This document shows positions 53,560 to 64,000 of a stretch of 64,000 bases of DNA, in pieces. The position numbers and the translations under genes were made by a program. The stretch comes from Rhinopithecus roxellana (Eukaryota; Chordata; Mammalia; Primates; Cercopithecidae): the NCBI RefSeq assembly GCF_007565055.1, contig NC_044567.1, forward strand, positions 45,869,980 through 45,933,979. Reading direction: 5' to 3'. The first letter of the stretch is position 1. Every line of letters starts with the position of its first letter. The notes under the pieces are model-generated. The model made no database searches. It saw nothing but the letters and a program-made list of their open reading frames with translations, and was not told the DNA's origin.

Positions 53560-55440
53560 CTGCCCCCACCAACCACACTCCCCCACCAACCACACTCCCC
53601 CAACCAATCACACTCCCCTCCCAACCACACTCCCCCCACCAATCACACTTCCCCCAACCACACTCCTGGACCAGCCACACTCCTGAACCAAACATACTCC
53701 CCCCACCAACCACACTCCCCCCACCAACCACAGTCCTCCCACCAAACACACTCCCTCCACCAAACACACTCCCCCGACCAACCACACTCCCCCCCCACCA
53801 ACCACACTCCCTCCACCAAACACACTCCCCCCCCACTAACCACACTCCCTCCACCAAACACACTCCCCCCACCAACCACACTCCCCCACCAACCACACTC
53901 CCCCCACCAACCACACTCCCTCCACCAACCACACTCCCCCCACCAACCACACTCCCCCCACCAACCATACTCCCTCACCAACCACGCTCCTCCCCCAACC
54001 ACACTGCCCTCACCAACCACGCTCCTCCCCCAACCACACTGCCCTCACCAACCACACTCCCCCACCAACCACACTCCCCCTCAACCACACTCCTGGACCA
54101 ACCATACTCCCTCTCAACCACACTCCCCCCACCAACCACACTCCCCAACCAACCACACTCCCCCTACCAACCACACTCCCCAAACCAACCACACTCTCCC
54201 CACCAACCACACTCCTCCCCCAACCACACTCCCCCTACCAACCACACTCCCCCCACCAACCACACTCTTCCACCAACCACGCTCCCCCTCAACCACGCTC
54301 CCCCTCAACCACTCCCCCCACCAACCACACTCCCCCCACCAACCACAATCCCCCTCAACCACACTCTCCCCACCAACCACATTCCTCCCCCAACCACACT
54401 CCCCCCACCAACCACACTCCTCCACAACCATGCTCCCCCTCAACCACACTCCCCCTCAACCACACTCCCCCTCAACCACACTCCCCCTCAACCACACTCC
54501 TCCTCAATCACACTCCTCCCCCAACCACACTCCCCCGCACCAATCACTCCCCCTCAACCACACTCCCTGATCAACTACACTCCCCCACCAACCACACTCC
54601 CCCACCGACCACACTCCCCCCACCGACCACACTACACCCACCAATCACTCCCCCCACCAACCACACTCCCCCTACCAACCACACTCCCCCACCAACCACA
54701 CTCTCCCCACCAACCACACTCCCCCACCAACCACACTCCCCCTCCAACCACACTCCCCCACCAACCACACTCCCCCACCAACCACACTCCCCCAACCACA
54801 CTCTCCCACCAACCACACTCCCCCACCAACCACACTCCTCCCCACTAACCACGCTCCCCCTCAACCACACTCCCCCTCAACCGCACTCCTGGACCAACCA
54901 CACTCCTCCCCCAACCACACTCCCCCCCACCAATCACACTCCCCCTCAACCACACTCCCCGATCAACTACACTCCCCCACCAACCACACTCCCCCCACCA
55001 ACCATACTCCCTCACCAACCACGCTCCTCCCCCAACCACACTGCCCTCACCAACCACACTCCCCCAACCACACTCCCAACCACACTCCCCCTCAACCACA
55101 CTCCTGGACCAACCATACTCCCTCCCAACCACACTCCCCCCACCGACCACACTCCCCCCACCGACCACACTACACCCACCAATCACACTCCCCCACCAAC
55201 CACACTCCCCCCCACCAACCACACTCCCCCCACCAACCACACTCCCCCCACCAACCATACTCCTCCCCCAACCACACTCCCTCACCAACCACACTCCCCC
55301 ACCAACCACACTCCCCCTCAACCACACTCCTGGACCAACCATACTCCCTCTCAACCACACTCCCCCCACCAACCACACTCCCCCCACCAACCATACTCCC
55401 CCCACCAACCACACTGCACCCACCAATCACACTGCCCCCA
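53560..55440 (+). repeat. 1.9-kb C-rich minisatellite (about 18-bp unit) in MINK1 intron 1
   Basis: Diverged tandem copies of a unit close to CCAACCACACTCCCCCCA, with C-run lengths from 3 to 8. Marked variants recur as blocks, for example 'ctcctggaccaac' near 54087, 54886, 55103 and 55328, and a block of about 60 bp near 53967 repeated near 55001. The MINK1 transcript strand is G-rich. Long Pro/Thr/His or Gly/Val/Trp open frames are repeat artefacts. Confidence 0.95.
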
Positions 55441-55599
55441 CTGGGTAGATTCCATTTCCCTCTGTGGGCCAAACAGGTTCTTCCTCAGGCTCACATATGA
55501 CTGCTGTACAGCTGAATATCCCAGCTATGGTTTACCGGGAGCCTTGCCAATTCTCATGGTGTGCCTTTTGGTTCTTGCTGGCATGGGGATGAGGCAGAG

Positions 55600-55925
55600 G
55601 GGCAGGAGCACTGCACTAACTAGTGGCTTTCGCTCCGTTCCTTCTCACTCCTGGGTCTCCACATGCTGTTCACTCTTGCGAGTTCATCACTCTCCTCCTC
55701 TTTACCTGGATGCCTCGTGCCCATGGTCCCAACCTCCACTGAGACAATGTCACCTCCAGGAAGTGCCCCTGATGATCCTCTCCTCCCACAATACCCTGTA
55801 CTGACCCTTTCATGACACCAATTACATTTTCATGATTGATTTTCTTATCTGTCTCCTCTGCTAGACTAAGTTCTTGGAGGTCAGGGCTGCCCTCAATACC
55901 TGCCTGTGGAATGAATGAATACAGA
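55600..55925 (+). mobile_element. L2-like 3' fragment
   Basis: 'tgtcacctccaggaagtgcc', 'ctgctagactaagttcttgg' and 'ggaatgaatgaat' follow the L2 3' end. Confidence 0.6.
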
Positions 55926-56149
55926 AATAAAAGAAAGCTGGTGTTATCTAGAAAAATCTCCCTCCTTCCTTAATGCAGCAGTTTCTAACACTAGTTTTGG
56001 ATTATTTCCATCCTTCCAAAATAATCCTTGAATATTCACTTAAGTGGAATGCATTAGAGCAGCTACTAAAAGTGAATCTTCTTTTTGTCACATGAATCAG
56101 CACCTTATAATTTATATGCTCGGTCAATGTTTTACCAGAGTGGACTTTC

Positions 56150-56448
56150 TTTTTTTTTTTTTTTTTTTGAGGCGGAGTCTCGCTCTGTCGCCCAGACTGG
56201 AGTGCAGTGGCGCAATCTCGGCTCACTGCAAGCTCCGCTTCCCGGGTTCACGCCATTCTCCTGCCTCAGCCTCCCGAGTAGCTGGGACTACAGGCGTCCG
56301 CCACCTCGCCCGGCTAGATTTTGTATTTTTAGTAGAGACGGGGTTTCACCATGTTAGCCAGGATGGTCTCGATCTCCTGACCTCGTGATCCGCCCGTCTC
56401 GGCCTCCCAAAGTGCTGGGATTACAGGCTTGAGCCACCGTGCCCGGCC
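56150..56448 (-). mobile_element. Young AluY with target-site duplication
   Basis: CCAGAGTGGACTTTCTT flanks both sides; monkey-type 'cacctcgcccggc'. Confidence 0.95.
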
Positions 56449-56469
56449 CCAGAGTGGACTTTCTTAGTT

Positions 56470-56761
56470 CTTTTTCTTTGAGGCAGAGTCTCACTGTGTT
56501 GCCCAGGCTGGAGTGCAACGACACGATCTCGGCTCACCGCAGCCTCCGCCTGCCAGGTTCAAGTGATTCTCCTGCCTCAGCCTCCCAAGTAGCTGGGATT
56601 ACAGGCACAAGCCACCATGCCCAGCTAATTTTTGTATTTTTAGTAGAGACAGGGTTTCACCTTGTTGGTCAGGCTGGTCTTGAACTCCTGACCTCAGGTG
56701 ATCCACCCACCTTGGCCTCCTAAAGTGCTGGGATTCCAGGTGTGAGCCAGTGCGCCTGGCC
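56470..56761 (-). mobile_element. AluS
   Basis: Antisense dimer ending 'gcgcctggcc'. Confidence 0.92.
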
Positions 56762-57105
56762 CGAGAGTGGTCTTTCTCAAGGCAGGGAATTGCTATATGG
56801 TTGGCAAAAACCAAACGGGAACACTAATAATGGCCCAAAGAGGTCGGGAGACAACAGGGCCAGGAGAGATGAAGGGAAGGCTTCCTGGAGGAGAGAAGAG
56901 TCAGCACAGTGGAAAGGAGAAGGAAATGGGCAGAGGCTGGGCTGGATGAGCAGGGCCAAAGAAGTCTCCATCGCAGGCGGGCAGACAGTGAGCAGGAAGG
57001 CTCTAAGATGGAAGAGGGTAACTCAGGGGTAGGCTTTCTTAGCTGAGGCCAACAGCAAGACAGGAGCGTGGTGAAATGGAATGATAGGGAATGCTTAGTG
57101 TTTAC
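56762..57105. other. Purine-rich stretch, nothing recognised
   Basis: A/G-rich sequence without a supported gene. Confidence 0.3.
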
Positions 57106-57109
57106 TGTA

Positions 57110-57265
57110 CTAAGAATCAGAAGGCCTGGGCACTGGTTCTGACTCTTCTGTATAAAAATCGCTTAACCTCTTGGAGGCTCTTTTCCTTACCTACCCAGGC
57201 CCATTTCATAAGAATTCACCGACATAAAAACATTTTAAAATCCACAAAGTGCTACAAATTTGCAT
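57110..57265 (+). mobile_element. MIR-like fragment
   Basis: 'gcctgggcactggttctgac' and 'tcgcttaacctcttggagg' follow MIR order. Confidence 0.5.
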
Positions 57266-58200
57266 AGAGTCATTAGGAAGAAACTGGCTCCCACTGAGCA
57301 AGGCAAAACTGTGGCAAAAAGTGATTTACTGAAACTGTTGGCGTTGCTGGGATTTAGGGTGAAGTGCGGCAGTTCAGGAGAGAATAAATGAGAGAAAGAG
57401 CAGAACTGAGAGGAGGGCAGGTGAGGGAGAAGGGAGGAAAAACAGGTCTGTGGCCTGAGGCTGACGGGCAGGGAGGAGGGGCAGTCCCTGGGGAGCGGAC
57501 ACCAGAGAGAGCAAGGAAGGGCACAGCATGGCAGTGGGAGGGGGCAGAAAGGAGATGCCAGGTCCGTTCAGGCTGGCAGATGCCAAGCTAACGGAGGAGG
57601 ACAACACCAGTCATCAGGGGTTGGATAATAATAAGGCTTCTTGCTGCTGGTTTTCAATTGCAGCACAAACAGATCATTATACCTTATTGCCAGCCTCCTC
57701 CTGTGGGAGTCAGGTGTCCACAAATCCAAGGGAAGAGACTAGGGAAGCTTCATGACCAAGAAAACTTGTGACCTGCACCCATATGATTCCGAATTCCAGA
57801 AGACCAATGAGAGGCCACGAGGGAAAACTTAGGACTGAAAGCTCTGAAGGGCAAGGGGACAGGAAAAGAGACCCTGGAAGGAGTGGGAGAGGGTGCGAAG
57901 CTGAGTCAGCTGGAGGAAGAACAGGTAGAGGGTGGGGCCAGCAGGAAGGGGAGGAAGGACTGTCTGAATCACACTCTGAGAAAGAACAGGGTTACTCTCC
58001 AAAGGGTGGAGACCAGATATTCTCTGGCCCCACCAAGGACCAACCCAGGATAAATTACAGCTGAAGAGACGCAGGTGAGACAGAAGGGGAACTTCCTGAC
58101 CAGCAGGATGGAGCAAACATGTTCACTCAACTTTTCACCAGGCCTGTCTCTCCTGTTTATCCTAAGAAACCTTCCCAGACACTTTTCATGCCAACTCTAT
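57266..58200. other. Purine-rich stretch, nothing recognised
   Basis: A/G-rich on the + strand, pyrimidine-rich on the MINK1 strand. No supported gene. Confidence 0.3.
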
Positions 58201-58204
58201 GGTC

Positions 58205-58420
58205 TGGTGAACCAGCTCATGTATTCATTCAACAAACACTGAGTGTCAGCTATAAACAGACCTTGCTAGATACTAGAATGTGGCACTGAACAAAACAGAA
58301 ATGGTCCCTTCTTCCTTCATGAAGCTTACAGTCTAGTCAACGAAGCAGACATTAGAGACATAATTACATAACACCTGTGAAAGACTGATGCGAAAGTAGA
58401 GAGTGCTATCAGAACGACTC
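58205..58420 (+). mobile_element. MIR/L2-like fragment
   Basis: 'attcattcaacaaacactga', 'aacaaaacagaaatggtccc' and 'catgaagcttacagtctag'. Confidence 0.5.
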
Positions 58421-58423
58421 AAG

Positions 58424-58500
58424 GAGGCTGCAGCGAGCCATGCTTGCGTCACTGCGCTCCAGCCCGGATGACAGAGGGAGACAGTATCTCAAAAAAAAGA
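58424..58500 (+). mobile_element. Alu 3' fragment
   Basis: 'aggctgcagcgagccatg' to A-tail. Confidence 0.8.
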
Positions 58501-58591
58501 TGAAGAAGAAGAAAAGAAAGACTAAACGGAGGTCGTGATGGGGAAGGGAGCCAGGAAATGCCTGCTAAGGAAGTGATATTTAAGCTGAGAC

Positions 58592-58897
58592 CAGCCCGGT
58601 GCAGTGGCTCACACCTGTAATCCCAACACTGGGAGGCCGAGATGGGCAGATCACCTGAGGCCGAGAGTTCGAGACTAGCCAGACCAACATGGAGAAACCC
58701 CGTCTCTACTAAAAATGCAAAAAATTAGCCGGGCATGGTGGCGGGCACTTGTCATCCTAGCTACTCAGAAGGCTGAGGCAGGAGAATTGCTTAAACCAGG
58801 AGATAGAGGTTGCAATGAGCCAAGATGGCACCACTGCACTCTGGCCTGGGCAACAAGAGCAAAACTCCAACTAAAAAAAAAAAAAAAAAAAAAAAAA
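58592..58897 (+). mobile_element. AluS with target-site duplication
   Basis: AAGCTGAGACCA flanks both sides. Confidence 0.93.
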
Positions 58898-59440
58898 GCT
58901 GAGACCACAGGGACAAGCAAGAGTTAACCAAGGGAGGAACAGGGATGGGGAGTACACAAAGGCTCAAGGCAGGAATCTCAATCTCCAGGCAAGGCAGAGT
59001 AAGGAGCCCAGCATCCTGAGCCGCCCAGCCCTGAATCTGTGCCTTTCAATAAAGCTTTTTATACATTTTTGTGCGAACGTCTTGTCTCCCACATCCCAAC
59101 AAAGCTGTGTATCCCCAAGGGTGAGGCACAGGTTTTCCCCTCAGGCTGAATGCTTTCTCTGGGTGGGTCCAGAGCTTTTACAGAAAACAGCACGCAGGGC
59201 CAGAGTGACTGCCCAGTGATTGCCGGAATTCCTGAGTCAGGACAAACAGGACTTTCGTGTTCAGACTGAAGTTACACTCTTTCTTGCAGTGACGCTGGAA
59301 GACTTTCAGGATATGGCAGGAGGCTCTAGGTCTGGGAAAGGGGAGCCAAGCCCACAGAATTCCAGGTCTACACCTGGGGCTCACTGACTCACTCGCAGCC
59401 ATTTACATTAAAATCAATAGACTGGGTGGTTTTCTCTTTC
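58898..59440. other. Intron 1 stretch, nothing recognised
   Basis: An AATAAA lies at about 59049, but no supported transcript end. Confidence 0.3.
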
Positions 59441-59737
59441 TTTTTTTTTTTTTTTTTGAGATGGAGTCTTGCTCATTGCCCAGGCTGGAGTGCAGTGGCG
59501 CGATCTCGGCTCACTCCAAGTTCCACCTCCCGGGTCCACGCCATTCTCCTGTCTCAGCCTCCCGAGTATCTGGGACTACAGGCGGCCGCCACCTCGCCTG
59601 GCTAATTTTTTGTATTTTTAGTAGAGACGGGGTTTCACCATGTTAGCCAGGATGGTCTCGATCTCCTGACCTCGTGATCTGTCCACCTTGGCCTCCCAAA
59701 GTGCTGGGATTACAGGAGTGAGCCACCGCGCCCGGCC
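59441..59737 (-). mobile_element. AluY with target-site duplication
   Basis: GGTTTTCTCTTT flanks both sides. Confidence 0.94.
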
Positions 59738-59849
59738 GGTTTTCTCTTTTTTTAAACAAAATACTAAGTCGGGGGAGAGGAACGTTAAAGAACCTCAGGA
59801 GACATGCTTTGTGGGAACTTTGTACAGTAAGAAAAGTTGGGCAGCTACC

Positions 59850-59968
59850 ACCTGTCTAATGGGCATTTACCAGACTAAGTACTTTACATCCCTTTTATTT
59901 AATACTCTCAACATCCCTATTAGGTGAGTCTTGTTACCTTCATTTTATAAAGGACAAAACTGAGGCAC
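59850..59968 (+). mobile_element. MIR, split by two Alus
   Basis: 'cattttataaaggacaaaact' precedes the Alus; 'gtgacagaactggggtttga' follows at 60464. Confidence 0.65.
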
Positions 59969-59969
59969 C

Positions 59970-60110
59970 AGGGGCCCGGTACACAGTGGCTCAGGCCTGT
60001 AATCCCAGCACTTCGGGAGGATGAGGCGGATGGATCACCTGAGGTCAGGAGTTCAAGACAAGCCTAGCCAACATGGCAAAACCCCGTCTCTACTAAAAAA
60101 TACAAAAATG
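59970..60110 (+). mobile_element. Alu left part
   Basis: Sense Alu that stops at 'aaaaatacaaaaatg', where the next Alu begins. Confidence 0.88.
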
Positions 60111-60111
60111 A

Positions 60112-60411
60112 GGCCGGGCGCAGTGGCTCACACATGTGATCCCAGCACTTTGAGAGGCCGAGGCGGGCGGATCACGAGGTCAGGAGATCGAGACCATGCT
60201 GGCTAACACAGTGAAACCCTGTCTCTACTAAAAATACAAAAAATTAGCTGGGCGTGGTAGCAGGTGCCTATAGTCCCAGCTACTCGGGAGGCTGAGGCAG
60301 GAGAATGGCGTGAACCCGAGAGGCGAAGCTTGCAGTGAGCTGAGATCGCACCACTGCACTCCAGCCTGGGTGACAGAGCGAGACTCCGTCTCAAAAAAAA
60401 AAAAAAAAAAA
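60112..60411 (+). mobile_element. AluY
   Basis: Full sense dimer inserted in the middle A-rich region of the preceding Alu. Confidence 0.93.
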
Positions 60412-60764
60412 CCCAAAAACTGAGGCATAGGGGTATGAGTTACTCACCAAAGAACACATAGTAAGTGACAGAACTGGGGTTTGAATCAAGCCTGTCTCCA
60501 AGGCCTGTGCAGTCACAGGGAGGGATGATGGGGAAGGCCCCCCATTTCAGGTCCCTCTCTGTCCCTAAGGAACAGTTCCCTGTCTTCACAAGTCAATCCC
60601 CACTTGGTTCTGACTGCTTTTCCTCCTCAGCACTAACACACTCAGGAAACCATCTTTGGAGTGTACGTATCCTGAAGGTCATATTTCAAATCAAACAGTC
60701 CTTCAGACTCCCTCCTGTCCTCCCTCGCTCCTTCCCTTCTCTCTCCTCCCTCTCTCTCCTTTTC

Positions 60765-60883
60765 AACAGAGACGAGGTCTATACGTTGCCCAGGTTGGTC
60801 TCAAGCTCCTGAGCTCAAGCACTGTACCCACCTCTGCCTCCCAAAGTGCTGGGAATACAGGCATGAGCCACTGTACTGGGCCC
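60765..60883 (-). mobile_element. Alu arm fragment
   Basis: 'cgttgcccaggttggtctc' to 'tgtactgggcc'. Confidence 0.8.
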
Positions 60884-61350
60884 AGAGCTTTTTCTGAAAC
60901 TTCCCTTTATTTTTTTGTGTCCTTCCATGCCCACACTCTGACACTGCGCTCAACCTGAGATCTCTCCACACAGTAGGAACTGGTGTTTCCCAGACCAGCT
61001 GTGAGACACCACCCGCCCTGGTCACTGGCACCCCCCGTTTCTATCAGCTCCTCCCAGCTTAACACACAGTCACCACCTCATACATGCACTTTTCCTTATA
61101 TAGAGAACACTGCAATTTACACATTTGATATATTCATATGTTTAAGTCCGTGTGAGAACAAATAAAGCATATTTTGACCTCTATGACAGGGGGCTGGCTC
61201 TGTCTCATAGTAGGCACTCAAAAATTTTTAGGAAGAAAGAAGGACTCCTGGCCCTGAAGGGATATTAGGGATCCTATCATCCTACAGCCCTCGGGAAACA
61301 CTCCCTGCAACTGTGTAGGCTTGGAGACAGATGTGGATTCAAACCAGCTT
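60884..61350. other. Intron 1 stretch, nothing firm
   Basis: 'catagtaggcactcaaaaatt' near 61208 may be an L2 3' end remnant. Confidence 0.3.
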
Positions 61351-61355
61351 CAGCT

Positions 61356-61497
61356 CACCTAGTCAGGCATGGTGGTGGGAGCCTGTAATCTCAGCTACGC
61401 TAGAGGCTGAGGCAGGAGAATCACTTGAACCCGGGAGGCAGAGGATGCAGTGAGCTGAGACTGCGCCACTGCACTCCAGCCTGAGCGAGACTCCATC
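61356..61497 (+). mobile_element. Alu right-arm fragment
   Basis: 'caggcatggtggtgggagcc' to 'gagcgagactccatc'. Confidence 0.85.
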
Positions 61498-61533
61498 TAA
61501 ATGAATGAATGAATGCATGAATGAATGAATGAA
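61498..61533 (+). repeat. (AATG)n microsatellite
   Basis: About 8-9 AATG units with one GCATG interruption, following an Alu right-arm fragment. Confidence 0.85.
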
Positions 61534-61927
61534 ATGGAACCGAAACTAGAACCAGGTTGCCCAGCTCCTCGTGCCATGTACCCTCCATGGATCATACTGC
61601 CTCAAAGGCAAAGGCAAACAGCCCATTGTGTTAGCAGGCCTTCCACTGACAGTTCTTTAGAGATGGGCAATTTGGGCCACCTGAGGAGGTTATGAGGCCA
61701 GGACAGGAGATCTGGGCAGTAGCAGGTATGTTCATTGTTAACTTGTGAAACACACCTAATCTGCAAAGACTACACTTTGGACCCCACACTGACCAATCTC
61801 ACATGAGATCTTTGTTTCTGTGAGGACTGGGCAATGCGGCAGAGTCATGAGACATGAGCATGGGAAGTCAGCTCTCACTAGCTCCGAGACCTTGACTGAC
61901 TGCTGGCACCTTTTGAAATGTAAGATG

Positions 61928-62082
61928 GGGCCGAGCATGGTGGCTCACACTTGTCATCCTAGTACCTTGGGGGGCAGAGGTGGGAGGATCACTGGAGGCC
62001 AGGAGTTCAGGGCTGCAGCGAGTTATGACCATGCCACTGCATTCCAGTCTGGGCAACAGAGCATGACCCTGTCTCAAAATCA
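61928..62082 (+). mobile_element. FLAM-like Alu monomer
   Basis: Single left arm from GGCCGAGCATGG to 'tgaccctgtctcaaaa'. Confidence 0.85.
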
Positions 62083-62824
62083 GTAATGATAAGATGGCCC
62101 ATAGATGCTCTGCTATCAACACAAACACTTCAATCACTTATTACTTTTATTGGCGATGGTGATGGGAACAACATCCAGGCAGACTGCAAGATAACACCTA
62201 AGGATGTTAGTGTCTCTAGGAGTCATCAACTGGAACATTCCTTCATTCAAACTTTGAACATTAGGGTGGGGTAGACTGAGACTCAGTCCAAGGAAAACAA
62301 CTGACTGCCATTCAGACCTGGCTTAGTCTAAGAAAAAAGTAGGCTTCAGACTGCAGCAAGAGGAATTGTGGTGAGAAAGGCCATTCAGTATTGGGCATTT
62401 CCTGGCAGGTGTCATCAAATACGTGTAGCCTCCTCTAAGGTTGTACATGGAGGCAGAGAAAAAAAGACCTCATAAGTCCTTGAGTCTTCCCTTGATCCTT
62501 GCAATCTGACACTATTGTGAGGAAAGGCAGAGGTCTTTTGCACTGCAGGCTTCTCCCTGGTAATGTAAGGGCACAGCCCACAATAGTGTACCCTAACATA
62601 CCACCCCAGCCTACCAGCTAGAGGCCTGTATTGTGACCTCTAAGACAGGGGGCTCTCCTACCCTCTTCTCTTCCTGGGTCACCTGAAGAATAAGTATGTC
62701 TCTCCCTCCCTTTTTCCTCCTTCCCCATGAAGGTCAGTGAGAAACTGTAAATAGCAAGAATGAGGGAAAGTGAGGAGGCCAGGGAGGCCACTGCATTCAT
62801 CTCTGTTCTAAAATATCCAACTCA
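62083..62824. other. Intron 1 stretch, nothing recognised
   Basis: No gene or repeat assigned. Confidence 0.3.
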
Positions 62825-63133
62825 GCCATGCGCGGTGGCTCACGCCTGCAATCCCAGCACTTTGGAAGGCTGAGGCAGGCGGATCACTCGAGGTCGGGAG
62901 TTTGAGACCAGCCTGACCACCAGGGTAAAACCCCCATTTCTACTAAACATACAAAAATTAGCTGGGCGTGGTGGCGCGCGCCTGTAGTCCCAGCTATTGT
63001 GCTTGGGAGGCTGAGGCAGGAGAATAGCTTGAACCCGGGGATAGAGGCTGCAGTGAGCCAAGATCGTGTCACTGCACTCCAGCCTGGGTGACAGAGCGAG
63101 AGACTCTGTCTCAAAAAAAAAAGAAAAAAAAAT
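62825..63133 (+). mobile_element. AluS
   Basis: Sense dimer with A/G tail. Confidence 0.92.
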
Positions 63134-63715
63134 GCAATTCCAGGTCACGCTTTGGGTCTGTCCAGGGGTATAAACACCAGAGGAATACAGAGCCTGACCT
63201 GGTTCTCAAATGCCCAGGCCTGGAAGTCCAGGAGGGTTGACCCCCCTTTAACACATGTACCCCTCACATACTAATACAGAAATGCTGTTATATTCTATCA
63301 TCTTCATCCCCTAAACGACCTTATTTCCAACTTCCTCTAGCACCTAACCATCAGACCCCCAGGATGAGATGAAGTAAGAGGCTGAAAACAAGCACGATGA
63401 CGAACATGAGCATAGCAGAAACCAGAACGCACGTCATAGCTGGGGGATGGCGAAAGGAACTGAATACGGAACAGAAACCCTTAACTTTTCTTGCTACTGC
63501 CCAATCCTCTTGTGATTCCAGGCAGCCATTTCATTTAAAATCCCTTTCAGAAGTCTGTCATCTTGCATGAGAACTGGGAGGCTGGGAGAGGGGTTGTGTT
63601 CCGGGTTGGCTGATGATACATGGACTTCTGAGACATGCACCTAGGCTGACTCAACAAATATTAAGCATCTGGTCGGTCAGACCCTCTGCTCAACTCTGCA
63701 CATGCAAAAGACGAT
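63134..63715. other. Intron 1 stretch, nothing recognised
   Basis: No gene or repeat assigned. Confidence 0.3.
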
Positions 63716-63950
63716 GAGGTGCGGAATGGCGGCTGCCAGGGGCTGGAAGGTGGCGGGTCACAGAGTCAGTGTTTACCGGGTACAGAGTTTCATCTGGGGA
63801 GGATGGAGTAGTTCTGGAGATGGATGGTGGTTACAGTTGCACAACAGTGTGAATGTACTTAATGCCACAGAACTGTACACTTAAAAATGGTTATAATGAT
63901 AAGTCTTATATATACTTAATCACATTAAACAAAACAAAACAAAACACATT
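63716..63950 (+). mobile_element. L1 3' end fragment
   Basis: 'ggctgccaggggctgg', 'gatggatggtggttacagtt' and 'gaactgtacacttaaaaatgg' match an L1 3' UTR. Confidence 0.65.
63928..63949 (+). repeat. (AAAAC)n short repeat
   Basis: About 4 AAAAC units at the tail of an L1 3' fragment. Confidence 0.8.
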
Positions 63951-64000
63951 TTTAAAGGGTGGGGGGAAATGAGACAGCCTTCCTCTCCTCCCTCTGAAGA

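Noticed and set aside
53526..54848. 440-codon Pro/Thr/His open frame (and long Gly/Val/Trp frames on the other strand)
   Set aside because: It is a direct translation of the CCAACCACACTCCCC minisatellite. The open state follows from repeat composition, and there is no start context, splice logic or domain.
27396..64000. Search for MINK1 exon 1 in the rest of the window
   Set aside because: I found no segment encoding the expected short N-terminus (MGDPAP...) or a CpG-rich promoter. Human intron 1 is long enough that exon 1 should lie beyond 64 kb.

Overview
The window is primate nuclear DNA. It has spliced vertebrate genes with GT-AG introns, very dense Alu repeats, L1, L2 and MIR fragments, an ERV9-type LTR and a processed pseudogene. 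Several young Alus carry changes I associate with the Old World monkey AluYRa lineage: an 'actagccgggcgagg' core, 'gcgtaaac' and 'gagatccggccac'. The source is therefore probably a cercopithecid such as a macaque or baboon, not human. The gene order CHRNE / C17orf107 / MINK1 matches human 17p13.2, here in reverse orientation. I found no bacterial or phage-like system, CRISPR array or unknown multi-gene locus; the unusual content is repeat and regulatory structure.

Region 1 (1-7.7 kb). CHRNE, the acetylcholine receptor epsilon subunit, lies on the + strand with all 12 coding exons intact (493 codons). Its promoter N-box sits at -97 to -92 from the ATG. The complete coding sequence of the small gene C17orf107 lies antisense inside CHRNE intron 8, in three exons. 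The first + strand poly(A) signal after the CHRNE stop lies beyond the MINK1 poly(A) signal, so the two genes end tail-to-tail with overlapping 3' UTRs.

Region 2 (7.4-27.4 kb). MINK1, a Ste20/GCK-family kinase, lies on the - strand. I could place 33 coding exons with consistent phase, from the kinase glycine loop to the final NW-stop of the citron-homology domain. Two of these (87 and 24 bp) are in-frame cassettes. Without them, and with a 19-residue first exon outside the window, the protein would be 1332 aa, the length I recall for the human canonical form. Its introns hold a pure (CCA)45 tract, a 22-bp Oct-motif tandem repeat, an 18-copy 56-bp minisatellite and several Alus.

Region 3 (27.4-64 kb). 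This is MINK1 intron 1, with no convincing coding exon. It holds about 45 Alu elements or fragments, L1 pieces broken up by Alus, MIR and L2 relics, and a solo ERV9/LTR12-type LTR between 42-bp direct repeats. It also holds a second, unclassified LTR-like segment, a decayed ATP6V0C processed pseudogene and a 1.9-kb C-rich minisatellite. Functionally the window joins a neuromuscular-junction receptor gene and a broadly acting signalling kinase that meet at their 3' ends; nothing in the sequence indicates a shared pathway.
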